A stretch of DNA of 64,000 bases. Source: Chelativorans sp. YIM 93263 (GTDB taxonomy: Bacteria; Pseudomonadota; Alphaproteobacteria; Rhizobiales; Rhizobiaceae). A model generated the notes under the pieces. The model saw nothing but the letters and a program-made list of their open reading frames with translations, was not told the origin of the DNA and ran no database searches. Every line of letters begins with the position of its first letter. The stretch's first letter is position 1. Made by a program: the position numbers and the translations under genes. Shown piece after piece: positions 47,374 to 56,448 of the stretch. The stretch is taken from assembly GCF_028767125.1 (NCBI RefSeq), contig NZ_JAKCWP010000010.1, positions 88,860 to 152,859 on the forward strand. The letters are read 5' to 3'.

Positions 47374-50300
47374 CTAATCCGCCAGCACCCGCGTCGGCGG
47401 GAAGGTCACCTCCACCAGCGTGCCCTCGCCCGGGTTCGATGAGATGTAAAACTGTGCCCGGTTTGCCTCGACCATCGCCCGTGTCAGCGGCAGGCCGAGC
47501 CCGGTTCCGCCGCCCGGCTTGCGCCGCAAGGCGTTGATTTGCTTGAAGGGCTTGAGAGCTTCATCGAGTTCGGCGGAATTCATGCCCACACCCGTGTCCC
47601 GCACGCGCAGGGTGACCGAACCGTCTGTGCTGTAGGCGGTGGATACGATTATCTGCCCACCCGCGGGCGTATACCGGACCGCGTTCGACAGCAGGTTGAA
47701 CGCGATCTGGCGCACCGTGCGGTGATCGGCGACGACCTCCGGCAGGCGGGAGGCAAAGCTGGAGCGAATGATGACGCGCTCGCCGTTTGCCTGTGGCTGC
47801 ATCATGGCGACAACCTGGCCCAGGGTCTCGTTGAGCGAAACCGCCTCATAGCGCATCTCCTGCTGCCCGGCCTCAATCTTGGAAATATCCAGCAGGTCGT
47901 TGACCAGGTCGAGAACGTGATTTCCCGAGCGGTTGATGTCGCGCAGATAGTCGCGGTACCGGTCGTTGCCGATCGGACCGAACTTCTCATCGATCATCAG
48001 TTCGGAAAATCCGATGATTGCGTTTAGCGGTGTGCGGATCTCATGGCTGACACGTGCGAGAAATTCGCTTTTCTGCGCCGAGGCGTGTTCGGCCTGCGCC
48101 CGGGCCTGGGTCAGTTCCTCCTCGGCGCGCTTCCAGGACGTGACGTCGCGCAGAACGGCGCAAAACCCGCCGCTGTCGGGAAGGCGACCAATCGTGATGA
48201 AAAGCGGGATGAAGCCGCCCTGCGCTTCACGCCCAATAACCTGCCGGCCATCGTTTAGGACGCTCGCCACGCCATTGTCCGCGAGTGCAGTGAGGTAATC
48301 CTGGACGGTACGCTGGCTTTCGATGGCGAAGAGGGACGTAAACGGCTTTCCTATCACGTGATCAGCATCGAAGCCGAAGAGCGCCTCAGCGGGCCGATTG
48401 ATGGAGCGGATCGTACCATCGCCCTCGATGACGGCAATGCCGTCGGTCGCCGTATCGATGATGGCGCGCATTTCGCCAAGGCGAGCATTGAGCGCCTCAA
48501 CGGTCCCTGGCGCCGAACTTCCTTCCGCGGAAGCGTTATCCGGCAGCGCGTGAAGGGCAAGCATCAGGGCGGTCCGGCCCTCCCACGGGATCGACTGAAG
48601 ATGTGCTTCAACCGGTAAGCTCTCCCCTTGAGCAGTGCGCAGGCGCAACGCTTCCGGGGCGTTCTCCTCGGAGGGCGCTTCCTCGCGCTCGTCGAAGAGC
48701 GCGCCGATGCCTCCTGCCTCTTCCAGCGCAGCAAGATCTGCGTACCCGGTGAACCGCAAAAGCTCGCGATTGGCGTAATGGAGCCGGTCGCCCGAATGGA
48801 TGAGGATGGGCAGAGGCAATCTTGCAAGCAGGCTCGTATCCACCTCCGTCTCGGCAGCGGGAGCTTCCGACGGGGCTACGGGGGTTTCTTGATCCTGCTC
48901 GGGCCGCTCGTCCGGAAGAAGCCTTTCTTCCTGGTCTGCGTCCAGCAGATCGTTACGGTTTGCAGGCCCTTCCGCGCTATTCGACTCCTCGACATCAGGC
49001 GTCGGCAACGCCTCGGTCGGCTCCGACGTTTCCTCCCTTTCCTGAGTTTCCGTGTCTTTCTCTTGTTCCAAGCGATCCGCCAGCGCTTGATTGGCACGGC
49101 GCAGGCGTTCCCCGATCTCGCGGAAAGCTGTCCGCTCGCTGACCGTCAACCCGGTTTCACGAACAACCTCCCGATGTTCAGCAAGGTGAATGACCTTATC
49201 GCCGATACGCCGGTTGGGGCTTTCCGAAATCCGCAATGCCGGTTCCTCCCCCATGAAGGGATCCGGCTTGGTTTCAGCGTGGGAACTGTCTTCCGGCTCA
49301 AGGCCTTCGCCCGATGCAGCAGGCTTGGGATCGGACTGAAGCGGCATGGCGTCAGACACGGTGCCTTCAACCTGTTTTTGCTCGCGACGCTGCGCGGGCG
49401 TTTCGATCCGTGCCTCGCCGAGACGGGCAATCCCGAAGCCGCGAAAGCCCTCGAAAATCCGTCCGCGCCCATACGCGGGCAAGGCGGCGAGATCAACTGG
49501 CACCTTGAAATCGCTGCCGGAAAGCGGCCACGTCACCGTAAGGCCGGACCAGGTGTCCCGTCGTCCCATTTGCTGCGCGATAGCGCCTTCCGGATCGAGA
49601 TCGAACGCCTTGGAAACCTCGCGGAATGTCTGACCCACGACGTTTCCGGTCTCCTCACCCATTGCCTCGACGAAAGCCGGTGAAATGGCCGTGAAGCGTC
49701 CCTCAGCATCCGTGCGCCAGGTAAAGCGGATCGTATTCGGCGCGGGCTCTGGCCTCGTTTCCGTTTGCATGCGCTCCGGAGCATCTTTCGGCTCCGGGGC
49801 GGATTCGACAATGGGATCCGCATCCTCCTTGCCATCCTCGGTTACCGGTTCAAGCTCGTCCCGCACGACCGGGGGCGGCTCGGGCGTTGCGTTCGCCGGC
49901 TCTTCGACCACGGTTTCCGCTTCGCCCTCATCCACGACCACGAGCAAATGCAGCGCCGGATCGTCCGAAAGCCGGGCCATACCCGCGGGAAAGCTGCGCT
50001 TTCCCTTGATATGTCGTTTGACGAGACGGTCCGCCACGCTGCCGACATCCAGAATAAGGCCTTTGAGCGTAGCACCGCTGATGCCGAGGGCATCGAATCC
50101 TTCGGTGGCTGTCACCGCCTTACCTTCGAGATCGATCAGGGCGGCGAAGTGGCCTGGCTGCGAAAAACCCTCCACCACACGGCTGCGGGATTCTGCCTCC
50201 GGCTTGAGAGCCAAAAGAAGCGCCTCTTCCCCCCGGGGTAGCACGATGGTGCTCGCCTGCAGATCGACAATCCGGCTCTTCAAGCCACTAGTCACACGCA

Positions 50301-50589
50301 GGGCGATGTGCCTGTCGTTTCCAATATGCGGAAAGCCGTGTGTCGCCGCAATCTGACGCAGCGCCACCGCAGGGAGGCGGGGGGCATTGCCAATGGCAGC
50401 CTCAATATCAGCATAGCCAAGCCACCGCGCGCCGGCGCCATTGGCCCAGAGAATCTCCGTGAGATTGGTCGACACAATGCCGAGCGCTTCGCCGGCGGCG
50501 AAACGTTCACGCACCGCGTCAAGGACAGCTATGTCAAGGAAGGAGTAAGATGCCGACGCCATTGAGTTAGAAACGTGCCCCGTGAGCAT
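47374..50589 (-). CDS. PAS-domain hybrid-free sensor histidine kinase, PdhS-like
   Basis: A 1071-residue soluble kinase without membrane helices. The N-terminal half has PAS-like segments separated by an acidic, low-complexity linker (about residues 225-290 and 480-600). Two clear PAS domains follow (~610-690 and ~715-830). The HisKA motif is HEIRTPLNAIIGFSEL (~848) and the HATPase has NLLSNAVRYTP, DTGVGM and GGGTGLGL. There is no receiver domain. Size, layout and the INRSGNHVLDLVNDLLDISK helix resemble PdhS/PleC/DivJ kinases that phosphorylate the cell-cycle regulator DivK. The start could instead be ATG 50562 (MASASYSFLD). Confidence 0.88.
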   Translation of the reverse strand: MLTGHVSNSMASASYSFLDIAVLDAVRERFAAGEALGIVSTNLTEILWANGAGARWLGYADIEAAIGNAPRLPAVALRQIAATHGFPHIGNDRHIALRVTSGLKSRIVDLQASTIVLPRGEEALLLALKPEAESRSRVVEGFSQPGHFAALIDLEGKAVTATEGFDALGISGATLKGLILDVGSVADRLVKRHIKGKRSFPAGMARLSDDPALHLLVVVDEGEAETVVEEPANATPEPPPVVRDELEPVTEDGKEDADPIVESAPEPKDAPERMQTETRPEPAPNTIRFTWRTDAEGRFTAISPAFVEAMGEETGNVVGQTFREVSKAFDLDPEGAIAQQMGRRDTWSGLTVTWPLSGSDFKVPVDLAALPAYGRGRIFEGFRGFGIARLGEARIETPAQRREQKQVEGTVSDAMPLQSDPKPAASGEGLEPEDSSHAETKPDPFMGEEPALRISESPNRRIGDKVIHLAEHREVVRETGLTVSERTAFREIGERLRRANQALADRLEQEKDTETQEREETSEPTEALPTPDVEESNSAEGPANRNDLLDADQEERLLPDERPEQDQETPVAPSEAPAAETEVDTSLLARLPLPILIHSGDRLHYANRELLRFTGYADLAALEEAGGIGALFDEREEAPSEENAPEALRLRTAQGESLPVEAHLQSIPWEGRTALMLALHALPDNASAEGSSAPGTVEALNARLGEMRAIIDTATDGIAVIEGDGTIRSINRPAEALFGFDADHVIGKPFTSLFAIESQRTVQDYLTALADNGVASVLNDGRQVIGREAQGGFIPLFITIGRLPDSGGFCAVLRDVTSWKRAEEELTQARAQAEHASAQKSEFLARVSHEIRTPLNAIIGFSELMIDEKFGPIGNDRYRDYLRDINRSGNHVLDLVNDLLDISKIEAGQQEMRYEAVSLNETLGQVVAMMQPQANGERVIIRSSFASRLPEVVADHRTVRQIAFNLLSNAVRYTPAGGQIIVSTAYSTDGSVTLRVRDTGVGMNSAELDEALKPFKQINALRRKPGGGTGLGLPLTRAMVEANRAQFYISSNPGEGTLVEVTFPPTRVLAD

Positions 50590-50815
50590 GGATTAACCAC
50601 CCGTTAATAAGAGCACGTCAAGCGCACGTCCATAAACCCCGGATTTGCACACAGAGCGATTCTTTTCCTTGGTTAATGTCGAACCCGGGCCCCCAGGTGG
50701 TTTTCCGGCACAAAACGATCCGCACAACGGTTCTGGTGAATTCTCCTTACAGGAAATATCAGACTGAGGCGAACGGTCGCGCTGCATCGTTTCCTTTGTC
50801 GGCCTATATGCGTCG

Positions 50816-50906
50816 CGTTCGTTAAGAACAGGGGCCGGCTCCTCCCTCCTCCTACCGGCCTCCTGCTGAAAAGACCGGGTCCCTCCCCCGGTCTTTTCTT
50901 TTTTCC
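50816..50906 (+). ncRNA. candidate anti-Shine-Dalgarno small RNA
   Basis: In the 409 bp between the kinase and tRNA-His lies a compact RNA-like unit. A CTATAT -10 box (50804-50809) predicts a start near 50816. Hairpin 1 pairs GGCCGG (50833-50838) with CCGGCC (50855-50860); its 16-nt loop holds CTCCTCCCTCCTCC. The last hairpin, AAAAGACCGGG (50869-50879) with CCCGGTCTTTT (50887-50897), has loop TCCCTCC and a T-rich tail, so it is an intrinsic terminator. Both loops therefore show CCUCC, the complement of the ribosome binding site. Alphaproteobacterial sRNAs of the alpha-r14/NfeR1 and cuckoo type share this property. The rest of the gap (50590-50803) holds only the kinase upstream region. Confidence 0.68.
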
Positions 50907-50998
50907 GACGATGACGTCTAATTTTCGCCGCGTGTACGCATTGCTCTTGAAAATGAGCCCAATTGTCCGTAATGACGCGGCGGATGAACAACGTCCAT

Positions 50999-51075
50999 GC
51001 GGTTGTAGCTCAGTTGGTTAGAGCGCAGGATTGTGGCTCCTGAGGTCGGTGGTTCGAATCCACCCAACCGTACCA
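50999..51075 (+). tRNA. tRNA-His (anticodon GTG)
   Basis: A full cloverleaf of 77 nt with CCA encoded. The acceptor GCGGTTG pairs with CAACCGT (G1-U72 wobble), the anticodon stem CAGGA/TCCTG holds loop TTGTGGC, and the T arm is GGTGG/CCACC. The base before G1 is T, so the G-1 that marks most tRNA-His is missing, and the discriminator is A73 rather than C73. This is the alphaproteobacterial form read by the divergent HisRS group. Confidence 0.97.
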
Positions 51076-51168
51076 TTTCCCTTCGGTTCCATTCCGGACC
51101 CCATGGGTTACACTTCTTTCCGACGAGATGGGTGACACTTTGGAGGCCAGCTATTCATATGGCCGGGT

Positions 51169-52425
51169 CTATTGGAGCGATGCGCGAGCATTCCTGTGCG
51201 CCAGTATCGTGGCCGTCCAAAAACCGATGCACACGAGTATGGCGCCGACACCCACGCCAATCAGAACAGCATCGTAGCCGCCGGTGACGGACCAGAGCCA
51301 CGCTGCCGCCAGCGGCGACGCGGCCTGCATGACGTTCATGGGTGCAATGAGGACGCCATTGATCGCGCCATAGGCTTCCCGGCTCACCATCTCCGGAACG
51401 GCGAGGCCGCGCACGATGGTGATCATGCCGTTTGCGGCGCCATAGCAGGCTGCGATTGCGGCAATCGTGAGGATGTGCGGCGGGGCTAGGGCGAAGCCAA
51501 GCACCGCCAGCGGAAAGACGATCACGATCATGGATCCTACGGCCCGAACCGGCGCATGGGGCGCGAAGACCCAAATCAGAATACGCCCCGCCACCTGTGC
51601 AGGTCCGATGACCGCGATGATGATGACCACATCCGCGGCCTTCAGTCCGCGCTCGAGAAGCAGCGGGTAGAGGTGGAAGGTGAGCGTGGAAAAAGCCGCC
51701 GCATAGGAGACGAAGGCAAGGATCAATGCCCAGAAGACCGGGCGCTTGATCGCCCAGGAGATAGCCTCACGCCCCGCCAGAGGCTGGATGCCATGCTCCT
51801 GTAGCGACGGGTGGAGATAATCTTTGGTTGGATCGATGGCCAGGAAGTACAAACTGCCGCAGATGACGATGTTGACGCCGCCAAGCACCATCAGTGCGCC
51901 GCGCCATCCGTAACCTTCGATGAGGAATTGGATGAGCGGGATGAAAACTGTGGACGCGAACCCACCCCACAATGTCAGCGCCGTGATACCCTTGCGCGCG
52001 CGATGTGCGCCCACTCGCCGGGTGATGACGGCAAACGCAGGCTCATAGAGCGTCGCCGCCTGCAGGCAGCCGAGTCCGGCGAGCACCACATAAAACAGCA
52101 CGATGTTCGATACCTGCGACCAGGCGAGGAGCAGCAGTCCGGCTCCAACGGAAGCCAGGCTCATGATGGTGCGGCCGCGTCCGCGATCGATGGCAGCGCC
52201 GACGGGATAGGCAGCCAATCCCGCCAGCGCCATACCGAGCGTCGCCGCGCCATAAATCTCGGGCTTGGACCAGCCGAGATCGGCGCGCATGGCCTCGGCC
52301 ATCAAGGGAAAACTATAATAGAGAGAGCCCCATGAGCAGATCTGCGCTACCCCCAAGGCGGTGATCATCCAGGCAGTACCCGATTCCGGGTAGGGAGAAC
52401 CGTTCTCCGCCGAAGTTGCCGTCAC
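51169..52425 (-). CDS. MFS transporter of the arsenic locus
   Basis: A 418-residue inner-membrane protein with about twelve helices; the loop AAIDRGRGRTIM matches the MFS motif A region, and SWGSLYYSFPLMAEAM lies in helix 1. The start is GTG 52425, overlapping the stop of the Cys-rich gene as GTGA; the frame from TTG 52443 is less likely. Context suggests efflux of arsenite, antimonite or methylated arsenicals, as described for MFS protein ArsK in Agrobacterium. Family membership in ArsK itself was not tested. Confidence 0.85.
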   Translation of the reverse strand: MTATSAENGSPYPESGTAWMITALGVAQICSWGSLYYSFPLMAEAMRADLGWSKPEIYGAATLGMALAGLAAYPVGAAIDRGRGRTIMSLASVGAGLLLLAWSQVSNIVLFYVVLAGLGCLQAATLYEPAFAVITRRVGAHRARKGITALTLWGGFASTVFIPLIQFLIEGYGWRGALMVLGGVNIVICGSLYFLAIDPTKDYLHPSLQEHGIQPLAGREAISWAIKRPVFWALILAFVSYAAAFSTLTFHLYPLLLERGLKAADVVIIIAVIGPAQVAGRILIWVFAPHAPVRAVGSMIVIVFPLAVLGFALAPPHILTIAAIAACYGAANGMITIVRGLAVPEMVSREAYGAINGVLIAPMNVMQAASPLAAAWLWSVTGGYDAVLIGVGVGAILVCIGFWTATILAHRNARASLQ

Positions 52426-52625
52426 GCCCCATCCCGGCAGCAAGAAGTAGAACTCTCCGTCTCCTGCTCTCGGGATACAGTTTTATCACCGCATCCGCAC
52501 CCTTCCTTGCCCCGGGCCTTCGCTTCGGCGTCTCTGGCGCAACAGGCATCAACGTGTGCCGGGCTTGGCCCGCCACAGCATGCCGCCTCGCGCGGTTCAG
52601 GCTTGTCCGGCTTCTCGACAACCAT
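52422..52625 (-). CDS. small cysteine-rich protein of the arsenic locus
   Basis: A 67-residue hydrophilic protein with eight cysteines in four groups: C16-C17, C28-C29, C43-x-C45 and C62-C63. There are no aromatic residues and no membrane segment. The pairs would suit binding of As(III) or another soft metal, in the manner of a metallothionein or a carrier. GAAGGA stands ten bases before the ATG, and the stop overlaps the exporter start (GTGA). I know of no characterised homologue. Function is inferred from cysteine content and position only. Confidence 0.78.
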   Translation of the reverse strand: MVVEKPDKPEPREAACCGGPSPAHVDACCARDAEAKARGKEGCGCGDKTVSREQETESSTSCCRDGA

Positions 52626-52673
52626 TTTTCTATCCTTCTAGTCCATTGGAAACAGTCCGGTAAAAAAAGAGCA

Positions 52674-52997
52674 TCACCGCTCGGCTTGTTGTGAAAGCGG
52701 CGGGCAGCTTCCATCCGCACAGCATTCGTCCGCCAGATAGCCGATCAGTACCTGCATCCTGGGAAAATTGGCGCGGCAAATCAGAGTCGTTGAATGCCGC
52801 TCCTGCGTCACCAGGCCAGTGTCAACAAGACGCTTGCAATGATGAGAAAGGGTGGAGGCAGGGATGTCGAGCTTTTCCTGCACTTTCCCCACGGCCATGC
52901 CCTCCGCCCCCGCACGCACCAGAATGCGATAAATCTTCAGGCGGGTCGGATTGCCAAGAGCTTCGAGCTGAGCAGCGGCTTGTTCATGATCCATCAT
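52674..52997 (-). CDS. arsR: ArsR-family arsenic-responsive repressor
   Basis: A 107-residue winged-helix repressor with LEALGNPTRLKIYRILVRAG and the recognition helix STLSHHCKRLVDTGL. The classical ELCVCDL metal site of E. coli ArsR is absent. Instead there is a C-terminal cluster C92-C93-x4-C98 (DECCADGSC), like the Acidithiobacillus-type ArsR, which binds As(III) with three C-terminal cysteines. The start is ATG 52997, not the upstream frame from 53027. It precedes the Cys-rich gene by 48 bp. Confidence 0.92.
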   Translation of the reverse strand: MMDHEQAAAQLEALGNPTRLKIYRILVRAGAEGMAVGKVQEKLDIPASTLSHHCKRLVDTGLVTQERHSTTLICRANFPRMQVLIGYLADECCADGSCPPLSQQAER

Positions 52998-53038
52998 GGC
53001 GGCAAGGTACGGGATGGGTGACAGCACGTCAATCTAAC

Positions 53039-53054
53039 TTCGAATAATCTCGAA
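53039..53054. promoter_or_regulatory. candidate ArsR operator in front of arsR
   Basis: TTCGA (53039-53043) and TCGAA (53050-53054) flank a 6-bp spacer in the 64 bp between arsH and arsR. The half-site TTCGAA(T) recurs in the palindrome upstream of arsH, which suggests that one repressor binds both. Confidence 0.4.
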
Positions 53055-53061
53055 ATTACGC

Positions 53062-53793
53062 TCACTGCGCCCTCTGATTGACTCGCTTGGCCACTTCCTC
53101 GGCGCTCTCCACACGCTCGGAATAGCGGTCGGTGAGATAATCGGCGCGGTCGCGCAGAAGCAATGTAAACTTCACCAGCTCTTCCATCACATCGACGATG
53201 CGGTTGTAGAAGGGCGACGGCTTCATGCGCCCGGCCTCGTCGAACTCAGCAAACGCCTTCGGCACCGAGGACTGGTTCGGAATGGTAAACATGCGCATCC
53301 ATCGGCCGAGCACCCGCAGTTGATTGACCGCGTTGAAGCTTTGCGAACCACCGCAAACCTGCGTGACGGCGAGTGTGCGCCCCTGGGTCGGCCTCATTCC
53401 GCCTAGTGAGAGAGGCAGCCAGTCGATCTGGGCTTTCATGATGCCGGTCATAGAGCCGTGACGCTCCGGCGAGCACCATACCTGCCCTTCCGACCACATG
53501 GAAAGCTCGCGCAATTCCTGCACCTTCGGGTGGTCGGCCGAGACTGAATCCGGCAAAGGCAATCCAGCGGGGCTGAAAATGCGCACCTCCGCCCCCAAGC
53601 GGCGCAGAATGCGCGCGGCCTCCTCTGTTGCCAGCCGCGAATAAGAACGTTCGCGCAGGGAGCCATAGAGCATCAGGATACGCGGTGGATGAGCCGAGGG
53701 CCGCACATCGAACAAGGAGCCGGAATCGATCTCGCGAAACCGCTCTTCGTCTAAGTTGGGTAAGGTATCAAGTGGGCGCGCATCGTCCTTCAT
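53062..53793 (-). CDS. arsH: ArsH organoarsenical oxidase (NADPH:FMN)
   Basis: A 243-residue flavoprotein. The FMN site is [20 protein letters not shown] (about residue 40), with [20 protein letters not shown] as the second conserved block. ArsH oxidises toxic trivalent methyl- and aryl-arsenicals to the pentavalent form. The start is ATG 53793, with AGGAGAT eight bases upstream. It leads the minus-strand arsenic genes. Confidence 0.95.
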   Translation of the reverse strand: MKDDARPLDTLPNLDEERFREIDSGSLFDVRPSAHPPRILMLYGSLRERSYSRLATEEAARILRRLGAEVRIFSPAGLPLPDSVSADHPKVQELRELSMWSEGQVWCSPERHGSMTGIMKAQIDWLPLSLGGMRPTQGRTLAVTQVCGGSQSFNAVNQLRVLGRWMRMFTIPNQSSVPKAFAEFDEAGRMKPSPFYNRIVDVMEELVKFTLLLRDRADYLTDRYSERVESAEEVAKRVNQRAQ

Positions 53794-53839
53794 TCTGACA
53801 TCTCCTGTCAACTCGGTTTGCATCTAGCCATATTTCTAG

Positions 53840-53853
53840 AATATTCGAATATT
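53840..53853. promoter_or_regulatory. palindrome upstream of arsH, candidate ArsR operator
   Basis: AATATTCGAATATT is a perfect 14-bp palindrome 47 bp upstream of arsH. AT-rich dyads of this kind are usual ArsR/SmtB targets. Confidence 0.6.
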
Positions 53854-53970
53854 GATCTACCAGCGGACGATTTAACCGTCAAGGCTATTTCGACGAAAAT
53901 CGAATTTTGAGGTATTTGAGGCAGGCTCCTCGTGCTTGACTTCGCATCGGCACAAAGTCATTGACCGCCT

Positions 53971-54513
53971 ATGGTTGAACTTTTCACGCGCGCCGCGGCG
54001 GGCCAACTCGTCGGCCTAATCGCCCTTGTCCTTTGCATCGTCGCCTTTGCCAGCAAGCGGGACGATCGACTGCTGTTCATCCTGATTTTCGCCAATGTGG
54101 CATTCGCGGTGCAGTTTGCACTTTTCGAGGCGTGGGTGGCCGCCGGCATTTCGGCGCTCATCATCGTGCGGATTACCCTGGCGCGCCGCATGGAAGGCAA
54201 CTGGATCGTCATGTCGGCCATGCTGATCGCCAATGTGCTCGTAGCCTGGGCAACTTGGGAAGAAATTGTCGATATTGTTCCGCTAGCCGCAGGCGTATTA
54301 GGTACCGTGGCCATGTTCATGCTGCGCGGCGTTCCCATGCGCTGTGTCCTGGCCGTCGCAGCGCTGTGCTGGGTCGCGGCCAATGCGATCAGCGGGTCGG
54401 CAGGTGCAATGATCGCCGAAATTCTCATCTTCTTCACGAATGTGGTTACGATCGTCCGGCTCATCCAGGACCGCCGCGCCGACAGAGGCCGGACTCAAAA
54501 AAATCCGGCATGA
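53971..54513 (+). CDS. YgjV-like inner-membrane protein
   Basis: A 180-residue protein with five to six hydrophobic segments covering nearly its whole length, resembling the YgjV family: QLVGLIALVLCIVAFASKRD at the start and IAEILIFFTNVVTIVRLIQD at the end. The molecular role of the family is unknown. It diverges from arsH with 177 bp between starts, within which the arsH palindrome lies. Confidence 0.8.
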   Translation: MVELFTRAAAGQLVGLIALVLCIVAFASKRDDRLLFILIFANVAFAVQFALFEAWVAAGISALIIVRITLARRMEGNWIVMSAMLIANVLVAWATWEEIVDIVPLAAGVLGTVAMFMLRGVPMRCVLAVAALCWVAANAISGSAGAMIAEILIFFTNVVTIVRLIQDRRADRGRTQKNPA

Positions 54514-54676
54514 CGGTCGTGAATTACATGCAAAGACCCGCACAATAACTGTCATTCTCGTTCCCCAAACCTTCGCACAATTTCAGATCGTTAACGGACG
54601 ATTTCCTCTTCCCTGGTAAAAATTTGCCAGTGCCAATCAAGTATCGTCTTATATTGTATCAATATTTGGAGGGGCA

Positions 54677-56406
54677 ATGTCGCGGACGATCGCCGAAACC
54701 ATCGTCGATATGCTGGCAGAAGCCGGGGTCAAGAGACTCTACGGCGTCACGGGTGACAGCCTCAACCTCCTGAACGACGCTTTGCGCCGGGACGGGCGCA
54801 TTCAATGGATTCACGTTCGCCACGAAGAGGCTGGGGCCTACGCGGCAATGGCCGAAGGCGTGCTCGGCGGGCTGGGATGTTGCGCCGGCAGTTCGGGTCC
54901 GGGGCACGTGCACCTGATCAACGGCCTCTATGACGCGCATCGCTGGGGTGCGCCGGTCATCGCACTGCCGTCGACCATCAGCCGCGCGGATTACGGAATG
55001 GAGTCCTTCCAGGAAACCGATCTGCGTATGTTCGACGGATGCAGCTGGTATAACCAGCTCGCCCAGACGCCGCTCCAGGCGCCGCGTATGCTGCAACAGG
55101 CTATTCAGCATGCCGTGAGCCGAAGGGCGTCGGCGTGTTCGGGTATGGCGGCGACCTGTTGCCGGAAACGCTGCCGAGCGAGGCGATCGTATCACCTACG
55201 TATCTGCCGGAAACGGTCATGCGCCCGACGGACGCGGATCTGGACAAGCTGGCGGAACTTCTGTCGGGTGCCGAACGCCCCATGATCTATGGCGGTATCG
55301 GCTGCACCGGCGCCCATGAACTCGTGCTGTCCCTGGCCGACAAGCTGAAAGCGCCCGTGGGCTGGACGTTGAAGGGGAAAATGGCCCTCGAGCACGACAA
55401 CCCGCATGGTGTCGGCATGACGGGCTTCATCGGCGGCAAAGGATGTGCCGACGCCATCACCGAATGCGACGCCCTGCTGCTCTTGGGGACGGATTTTCCC
55501 TGGACGGAATTCATCCAGACCGATGCCAGGGTGGCCCAGGTTCTCACCCACGGCGAGCGGCTCGGCCGGCGAACCCATGTCGAACTCGGATTGACCGGCG
55601 ATGTGCGCGCGACGCTTGAAGCCCTTCTTCCGCGTATCAAGGAGCGTACCGACGACAGCTTTCTCCAGGAGCGCCTACAAGTCTACCGCAGCGATCTCGC
55701 TGAGTTGGAACGCCACGAGCACGACCACGGCAAGCCCGGCGCGATCAGCCCGGATTATCTGGCGAGTGCCGTTAATCGCCATGCCGACGATGACGCGATC
55801 GTCTCCACCGATACGGGTATGACCACGGTGTGGGCCGCCAGGCACCTGAAAAGCACGGGCAAGCGCACGCTCATGGGTTCCTACTCCCACGGCTCGATGG
55901 CAAGCGCCATGCCTCAGGCAATCGGCGCGGCGCTTGCGGGGGGTGGACGCCAGACAATCGCCATGTGCGGCGATGGCGGTATCTCAATGCTTCTCGGTGA
56001 TCTGATCACCATCGGCCAGTATAAGCTGCCGGTGAAAGCTGTGGTCTTTAACAACGGCACGCTCGGCATGGTTGAGATCGAGATGCAACTCGCCGGTGTA
56101 CCAAATTTCCAGACAGAGCTTTACAATCCCGATTTCGCCCGCGTCGCGGAGGCTTGCGGCATAAAGGGCATAACCGTCGAGGATCCCGGCAAGGTGGACG
56201 GTGCGATCAAGGAAGCCATGGCACATGACGGGCCGGTACTGATGGATGTGAAGACGGACCGCTACGCGGTCGCCATGCCCCCGCACACAAGCCTGGAGCA
56301 ACTCGGAAGCTACACGCTCAGCGAGGCAAAAATGGTGATGACCGGTCGCGGGGCCGAGGTTCTCAAGCAGATGAAGGCCAACGTGAAATACCTTCGTGAT
56401 CTGTAA
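54677..56406 (+). pseudogene. thiamine-diphosphate enzyme, pyruvate oxidase (PoxB) family, frameshifted
   Basis: Two frames make one protein of about 576 residues. Part one (54677 to about 55122) has YGVTGDSLNLLNDAL and the catalytic Glu in HVRHEEAGAYAAMAEG. Part two (about 55124 to 56406) has the middle domain GAERPMIYGGIGCTGAHELV and the ThDP site GDGGISMLLGDL ending in FNNGTLGM. The junction is at CGAAGGGCG (55121-55129), where one base is missing; with it the peptide would read SRKGVGV. The total length, 1730 bp, is not a multiple of three. PoxB enzymes oxidise pyruvate to acetate and pass electrons to ubiquinone. The second frame has a GTG at 55135 but could not make an active enzyme alone. 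Confidence 0.85.
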
Positions 56407-56448
56407 CACGGTGCTACCGCGACGCAGCCAAACAGGGAAGTGCATTCC

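Noticed and set aside
55135..56406. An independent gene starting at GTG 55135
   Set aside because: It lacks the N-terminal ThDP domain with the catalytic Glu, which is present directly upstream in the other frame.
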